DNA of 64,000 nucleotides, from the NCBI GenBank assembly GCA_002344895.1, contig DDUR01000101.1, positions 1 to 64,000 on the forward strand. Reading direction: 5' to 3'. The translations under genes were made by a program, and so were the position numbers. This DNA comes from Ignavibacteria bacterium UBA2333. Its GTDB lineage: Bacteria; Bacteroidota; Ignavibacteria; Kapaibacteriales; Kapaibacteriaceae. The notes below the pieces were generated by a model that was not told the DNA's origin, did no database searches, and worked only from the letters and a program-made list of their open reading frames with translations. Within the stretch, counting starts at the first letter, position 1. Every line of letters begins with the position of its first letter. Shown here piece by piece: positions 60,392 to 64,000 of the stretch.

Positions 60392-61755
60392 TAGTACCAC
60401 TCCTTTCGGCGAGATGAAAGTGACGCCGATGCAACCGTTATACCTGTCTGTCGTGCGATTTCATCTGCCCAGAGCTCACGTAGAGCGTGCGGAATCGACT
60501 CTGGCAGGAAGAATATCTTCGCACCGGACCGTGCCTCGGATATTGCCTTGTTCACAAGAGAGCGCAATGTCAGATCAGCCAGGTCGTCCGGACGCGGTCG
60601 CTGACCCATACCCATCTCGATAAGACCACGTAACGACACACCATCAAGGACGTCGCTCGTACCGTTCAGTGCCGTGGAGACGAGATCAGAGATGTTCGGC
60701 AGTGTTCCTACGAATGCACCAGATTGGATCGTTGCTAGAACGTTCTGCACGACTGGTACACGCGTTATGGATCCTTCATCAATGATCGCATCAAGGACGG
60801 AACCACTGCGCAACTGATTACGCAGACGATTGATGGTATCAAGGTTCGCAAAGGCCTGCGTTGTCTTGGCAACCGACGGAATTGGATTCTTTGAAAAGGC
60901 TACTATATCAGAGGTATACGTCTGAATGTCTCTGACAATAGAAACATTGTCGATACCGAGTTTTTGAGCAGCATAGACATAGTCACCGCGATCAACGGCT
61001 TCATACACGGCTGTCGCATCGTCGATGAATGGCCGAATGCTGACAGGTGAAATCAACTGACTGACGGCCGCAATGCTGCGAATCGTGACTGGCTTGCGGT
61101 CAACAATGTTTGTAAGGATCGGTGACAATGAATCAACGACGGACGGTGAGATTCCGAACGAACTACCGAACATCTTGACCGCGAGTATGGCCGCACCGAG
61201 AACCAGTTTCGCCAGCTCATCAATGAGTGTCGTGGGTTCACCGACTAACACACAAACGACGACACCAAGCTCAATCTGACGTTCTTCAATTTTCCTGAAC
61301 AGATCATAGAAGTTCGAGTAGCGGATACCGTTCTGTTCACGGTATCCTGGTGTGCCCGTTCCCCGCTCAATGTGTTGAGCACCAGCACGTTCTTCCGTGT
61401 TCGACAAAAACGGTACGGCTTTGAATCCCCAACCTGATCCGTATGGCCGCTGAATTCTAAAGAATGTTGGCGACGGTCCCCAGAGTTGTTTTTCCGCGAC
61501 GATCTTGTATGTCTGCGTCGATTCCGTGAGAATGAGGATGGTGTTGCCGACGTTGTCACGGAACATGCCCATAAAGGACATGTCTGTTGTTTCCGTGCGA
61601 CCCATCGCAATTCCACGCATCGTGTCAGCACCAGGCCAATCTCGTTCGACGATATCAGCGGCGACACGCGGATCCTGCAAGGCCGTCCAGTGCGGCAGTC
61701 GTGACTGCTGCACACTCGTTTCGAGCGACGATTCCAGTGTGATGATCTCAGCCAT
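60391..61755 (-). CDS. large late protein, probable virion component
   Basis: 454 residues from the ATG at 61755 (AAGGA about 12 nt upstream, 8-bp overlap with the upstream stop); the frame to 61809 is longer but weaker. Soluble N-terminal domain, one or two hydrophobic stretches around 190-215 (GVVVCVLVG, LAKLVLGAAILAVKMF), and a long helical C-terminal half. No ATPase motif. Function unknown. Confidence 0.62.
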   Translation of the reverse strand: MAEIITLESSLETSVQQSRLPHWTALQDPRVAADIVERDWPGADTMRGIAMGRTETTDMSFMGMFRDNVGNTILILTESTQTYKIVAEKQLWGPSPTFFRIQRPYGSGWGFKAVPFLSNTEERAGAQHIERGTGTPGYREQNGIRYSNFYDLFRKIEERQIELGVVVCVLVGEPTTLIDELAKLVLGAAILAVKMFGSSFGISPSVVDSLSPILTNIVDRKPVTIRSIAAVSQLISPVSIRPFIDDATAVYEAVDRGDYVYAAQKLGIDNVSIVRDIQTYTSDIVAFSKNPIPSVAKTTQAFANLDTINRLRNQLRSGSVLDAIIDEGSITRVPVVQNVLATIQSGAFVGTLPNISDLVSTALNGTSDVLDGVSLRGLIEMGMGQRPRPDDLADLTLRSLVNKAISEARSGAKIFFLPESIPHALRELWADEIARQTGITVASASLSSRRKEWY

Positions 61756-62269
61756 GCGCCGTGAAGGTCCTTTCACGATAGCGGCGGCCGACTTCCCAAC
61801 CGTATCCACGGTTACCGGCTGTTGGATCCATCGGAATTGTGATGTCTAGTCCTGGATCGTAGGCAAGCGCGTAGACATGTGTGAACCGTTTCTTTGATTC
61901 CGGCTTCCACGCGACGATCCGTATGCCACACTTGACGCCACCAGCAATCAACAAACAGCACAAAGCCGTCACCATACAGTCACAGTCACCAAATTTTCTA
62001 TCACCAGCAAGAGTGTGAATTGGCGCAACGACTACTTCAACCTTTTCGCCCTGATATTCATCCGTGCGATATTCAATCTCACGAACAACGAGTTTGAAGC
62101 ACTCGTGGATAAAACCTTCGGTCGTCTTCGATTTCGATTTCAGACGTTTGACGATGGCCTTGATCTTCGGGTTCTTTGCGTCACGGTTTGCCAAACGGAT
62201 CATGTGATCATCGACAGTGCCGATGATCTGCGGATCTCCGTCAGGATATTGGTGACGCCGGACCTTCAT
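61748..62269 (-). CDS. transglutaminase-like cysteine-protease-fold protein
   Basis: 173 residues. The triad order of the transglutaminase core is visible: Cys in FGDCDCMVTALCCLL, His in RFTHVYALAYD and Asp in IPMDPTAG. In Bacteroidota prophages such proteins sit among the structural genes and may process or crosslink virion proteins. ATGA overlap with the upstream 61-residue membrane protein. Confidence 0.75.
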   Translation of the reverse strand: MKVRRHQYPDGDPQIIGTVDDHMIRLANRDAKNPKIKAIVKRLKSKSKTTEGFIHECFKLVVREIEYRTDEYQGEKVEVVVAPIHTLAGDRKFGDCDCMVTALCCLLIAGGVKCGIRIVAWKPESKKRFTHVYALAYDPGLDITIPMDPTAGNRGYGWEVGRRYRERTFTAHG

Positions 62270-62451
62270 GATACGCGTCCGGCTTTGTTGAAAGCACGTG
62301 GATATACAAGGGCTTCACGTAGTTCTTTGATTTCTGCACGCAGAGAATGGATCTCACGATACACAGACCTCATGACGAAGATCCAGATCGCATTGACAAG
62401 CGTCAGCATCCCCACAAACACACCGATAATGTCCATTGCTGGCATTTCCAT
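62266..62451 (-). CDS. 61-residue membrane protein with coil
   Basis: One membrane helix (MDIIGVFVGMLTLVNAIWIFV) followed by a charged helix (REIHSLRAEIKELREAL). TGATG and ATGA overlaps at its ends. Candidate minor virion membrane protein. Confidence 0.55.
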   Translation of the reverse strand: MEMPAMDIIGVFVGMLTLVNAIWIFVMRSVYREIHSLRAEIKELREALVYPRAFNKAGRVS

Positions 62452-63143
62452 CAGCGTCCACCCTTAAATTCAGCAAACAGATTTGTTACTTTACCGAGAG
62501 CATAAGCACCAGCGACGACGACTAGGCCGATACCTCCCCACTTTACTATTGAGCTAATGTCAAGGGAAGTGCCGCCAGCGTTTTGACGCGAGTTATCCTG
62601 GCGACGATTCACTTCCTCGGAGTGCTTCTGCGCTTCCGGCGATTGGGTGTTGACGTCCTTCGTTTGCAACGTTCGCGGCCGGATAATGAGTGGCGATAAC
62701 GTGCCAGCTTCATAACACTTTGCCATCCAGTACAGAACCACGCGGATCAGCTTCTCCGACCACTGTGGATACGCACGCTTCATGAAGGCAATCACGGTCT
62801 CACGATTCGCTACGACGTCGTATTCAGGGCAGTTGCCCTTCTCTGCGTTAATGACATACGATCGTAGTATCTCACGGACCACCTCAATTCGGTAAGACTC
62901 GTACAGGTGCGGTGAGAACTTTCGGACAGCGGCGGAGGCAGGATAGTTCGGATTGGCTTGTTTATTGGCCAGATAGTGGACGTTGCACACACCGAGATGC
63001 CAGTAATCGGTCGTTCCATACCCGCCAACGTTCACGCACCACGTCTCGGCTTCCAGGTACTGGCCCGTCGGCTCGGAAAGCTGGCTAGCTTCTGAGCTTG
63101 AACCGTTGTATTTTCGCCGAAGTCCTGTTGTCAGGATAGCCAT
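62451..63143 (-). CDS. first late gene, single-helix membrane protein
   Basis: 230 residues. Soluble body (aromatic-rich VGGYGTTDYWHLGVCNVHYL; helical YRIEVVREILRSYVI), a Gln/Asn-rich linker and a C-terminal helix (SIVKWGGIGLVVVAGAYALG). Function unknown. Opens the late operon 67 bp inside the right att core. Confidence 0.6.
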   Translation of the reverse strand: MAILTTGLRRKYNGSSSEASQLSEPTGQYLEAETWCVNVGGYGTTDYWHLGVCNVHYLANKQANPNYPASAAVRKFSPHLYESYRIEVVREILRSYVINAEKGNCPEYDVVANRETVIAFMKRAYPQWSEKLIRVVLYWMAKCYEAGTLSPLIIRPRTLQTKDVNTQSPEAQKHSEEVNRRQDNSRQNAGGTSLDISSIVKWGGIGLVVVAGAYALGKVTNLFAEFKGGR

Positions 63144-63144
63144 G

Positions 63145-63163
63145 AACTCACCAATGACTCACG
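63145..63163. repeat. candidate integrase arm-binding site, right side
   Basis: AACTCACCAATGACTCACG, matching 31631-31649 with one mismatch and lying 47 bp inside the right att core. Confidence 0.5.
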
Positions 63164-63209
63164 TGTGAATGCTAAACAACTGTTTAGCAAGCACTTACAC
63201 AACGAGTCA
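63155..63209. promoter_or_regulatory. nested dyads upstream of the late operon
   Basis: Outer arms TGACTC (63155-63160) and GAGTCA (63204-63209); inner perfect palindrome GCTAAACA-AC-TGTTTAGC (63171-63188). This is the only space between the first late gene and the att core, so it should hold the late promoter and its operator or integration-host-type sites. Confidence 0.5.
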
Positions 63210-63210
63210 C

Positions 63211-63259
63211 CCTGCTTTGGGAGCAGGGGGTCGTGAGTTCGAATCCCACCACCCCGACA
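63211..63259 (+). other. attachment site core, right junction (tRNA-Pro 3' fragment)
   Basis: 49 bp identical to 31489-31537. It is the 3' part of tRNA-Pro without the 5' half and is not a functional tRNA. Host sequence resumes at 63260. Confidence 0.95.
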
Positions 63260-63280
63260 GATACGGTTATTCACCGACAT

Positions 63281-63319
63281 AATGGCAGAGACACTTCAAC
63301 ACGTCACTGCCATTTTTTG
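63281..63319 (+). terminator. probable original tRNA-Pro terminator, displaced
   Basis: ATGGCAG (63282-63288) and CTGCCAT (63307-63313) with a T-run after. It lies 22 bp beyond the right att core, where the native terminator of tRNA-Pro would have been before integration. Confidence 0.7.
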
Positions 63320-63333
63320 TTTTCGGTCTCGTT

Positions 63334-64000
63334 ATGACGCAACCTGCACAACAACGTTGGCGACGAATCCTCTCGCTCGCCTGGCCGCTCATTATTTCTA
63401 ACAGCTTCTGGAACCTGCAGTTGTTTATCGACCGGGCTTTTCTCGGTCAATATTCTACTGAAGCGCTGGGTGCTGCTATGGCAGTTATGGGAGTGTTCTG
63501 GGTACCTATGGCTCTACTACAGGGCACGGCATCCTATGTAACAACCTTTGTAGCGCAGTACTACGGAGCTGAAGAGTATGACCACATCGGACCTACACTC
63601 CGTCAGTCCATCCTCGTTTCCATTGTCGGCGGGTTGCTGTTCTTCGGCTTCATTCCCCTCGCTGAGCCATTTTTTCGAATGATTGGTCATGAGCTTGGCG
63701 TACTTCAACTTGAAATCGAATATTTCAATGCTCTGACGACCTCTGCCTTGCCGACAGCCATTGTTGCTGCAATCAGTGGTTACTTTATCGGCCTTGGCCG
63801 GACAGAACGAGTGATGATATTGAATGGAGTTGGACTCTTATTGAATGCCGTGCTCGACTACCTCCTCATCTTTGGTAACGGCGGATTTCCGGAAATGGGT
63901 GCTGCGGGCGCTGGCCTTGCAACGGGGCTCGCTGGATTTGGTTCAGTAATCGTTGGATTTTTCCTTCTGCGGTACGATCGCGATTCCGCTAGGTATGCCG
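63334..64000 (+). CDS. MATE-family multidrug efflux transporter, 3' end outside window
   Basis: 222 residues visible, open to the window end. Helices begin LSLAWPLIISNSFWNLQLFIDRAFLGQYS, with AVMGVFWVPMALLQGTASYV and the repeat-typical AQYYGAEEY and GLATGLAGFGSVIVGFFLL. MATE pumps export drugs using Na+ or H+ gradients. It was presumably the gene next to tRNA-Pro before the element inserted. Confidence 0.9.
   Translation, partial: MTQPAQQRWRRILSLAWPLIISNSFWNLQLFIDRAFLGQYSTEALGAAMAVMGVFWVPMALLQGTASYVTTFVAQYYGAEEYDHIGPTLRQSILVSIVGGLLFFGFIPLAEPFFRMIGHELGVLQLEIEYFNALTTSALPTAIVAAISGYFIGLGRTERVMILNGVGLLLNAVLDYLLIFGNGGFPEMGAAGAGLATGLAGFGSVIVGFFLLRYDRDSARYA

Larger units (their letters stand above)
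31489..63259. mobile_element. integrated tailless-phage-like provirus, about 31.7 kb
   Basis: Bounded by the 49-bp direct repeat derived from tRNA-Pro. Layout: integrase, membrane protein, DUF4747-like protein and CI-type repressor (leftward); early and replication genes (rightward to 42942); late genes (leftward from 63143). Lysis and virion-type functions are present: transglycosylase, two CHAP hydrolases, holin-like protein, repeat fibre. No large terminase, portal, protease, tape-measure or tail-tube gene is seen, while many small proteins with one or two membrane helices are present. This favours a tailless membrane-containing phage, an inference. An alternative is a satellite using a helper's packaging machinery. 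Confidence 0.85.

Noticed and set aside
63211..63259. Second tRNA-Pro gene
   Set aside because: Only the 3' part from the anticodon stem onward is present; the acceptor 5' strand and D arm are absent, so it is the att copy.
31489..63259. Reading the element as an integrative conjugative element because of the LPD1/DdrB domains
   Set aside because: No relaxase, VirB4/VirD4-type or pilus genes are visible, while fibre, holin, CHAP and transglycosylase genes point to a phage.

Overview
The window comes from a bacterium of the Bacteroidota/FCB group, possibly a Kapabacteria- or Ignavibacteria-like lineage; this is inferred from gene content. It carries PorX (the response regulator/PglZ protein tied to type IX secretion), an exported M1 peptidase with a type IX-like C-terminal sorting domain, and a nuoG-nuoH-nuoI cluster. 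Many host and element genes overlap as ATGA or TAATG, so translational coupling is the rule.

Host left part (1-31.5 kb). Near the left edge lies a REP-associated tyrosine transposase (RAYT) with its palindromic REP repeats at 854-991 and 2935-3154. Then come a leftward group (AlkD-like repair protein, aminotransferase, tsaE, porX, thioesterase), a tightly coupled rightward operon (MpaB-type oxygenase, membrane protein, a 1674-residue kinase/ATPase/GAF/nucleotide-cyclase fusion, DUF4239 protein, membrane protein, half-length ClpB), envelope proteins, nuoGHI, an outer-membrane protein, a HisA-like protein with altered catalytic residues, ruvA, yraN, an oligopeptide-type ABC permease pair, pdxH, and a coupled hydrolase operon. 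A short GC-rich motif, two GCCCCTT-like blocks 8-9 bp apart, recurs about every 3 kb here and is nearly absent from the element.

Integrated element (31.49-63.26 kb). A complete tRNA-Pro(TGG) gene at 31461-31535 and a 49-bp copy of its 3' part at 63211-63259 bound a 31.7-kb provirus. Its lysogeny side (leftward, 35.4 to 32.0 kb) is a CI-type repressor, a DUF4747-like protein, a four-helix membrane protein and a tyrosine integrase, an order resembling lambda cI-rexA-rexB. An early operon (rightward, 35.5-42.9 kb) holds HTH proteins, a replication-initiator-like protein whose gene contains about 15 in-phase 11-bp repeats (a probable origin), a protein with three AP2-like modules, a DUF5131 protein and an ASCH protein. 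The late operon (leftward, 63.1 to 42.9 kb) holds about 33 closely packed genes.

The late operon has a transglutaminase-like protein, a run of small beta-rich proteins, many small proteins with one or a few membrane helices, a lytic transglycosylase, a repeat-built fibre, a holin-like protein, two CHAP hydrolases, an H1-like basic protein with a glycine-rich hydrophobic tail, and a 904-residue polyvalent protein (LPD1 + DdrB-ParB + RadA-like ATPase). I see no large terminase, portal, tape-measure or tail-tube gene. The best reading is a temperate, tailless, probably membrane-containing phage, in the spirit of P23-77 or SSIP-1 with small jelly-roll capsid proteins. The capsid assignment is inference. 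Host sequence resumes after 63259 with a MATE transporter cut by the window end.
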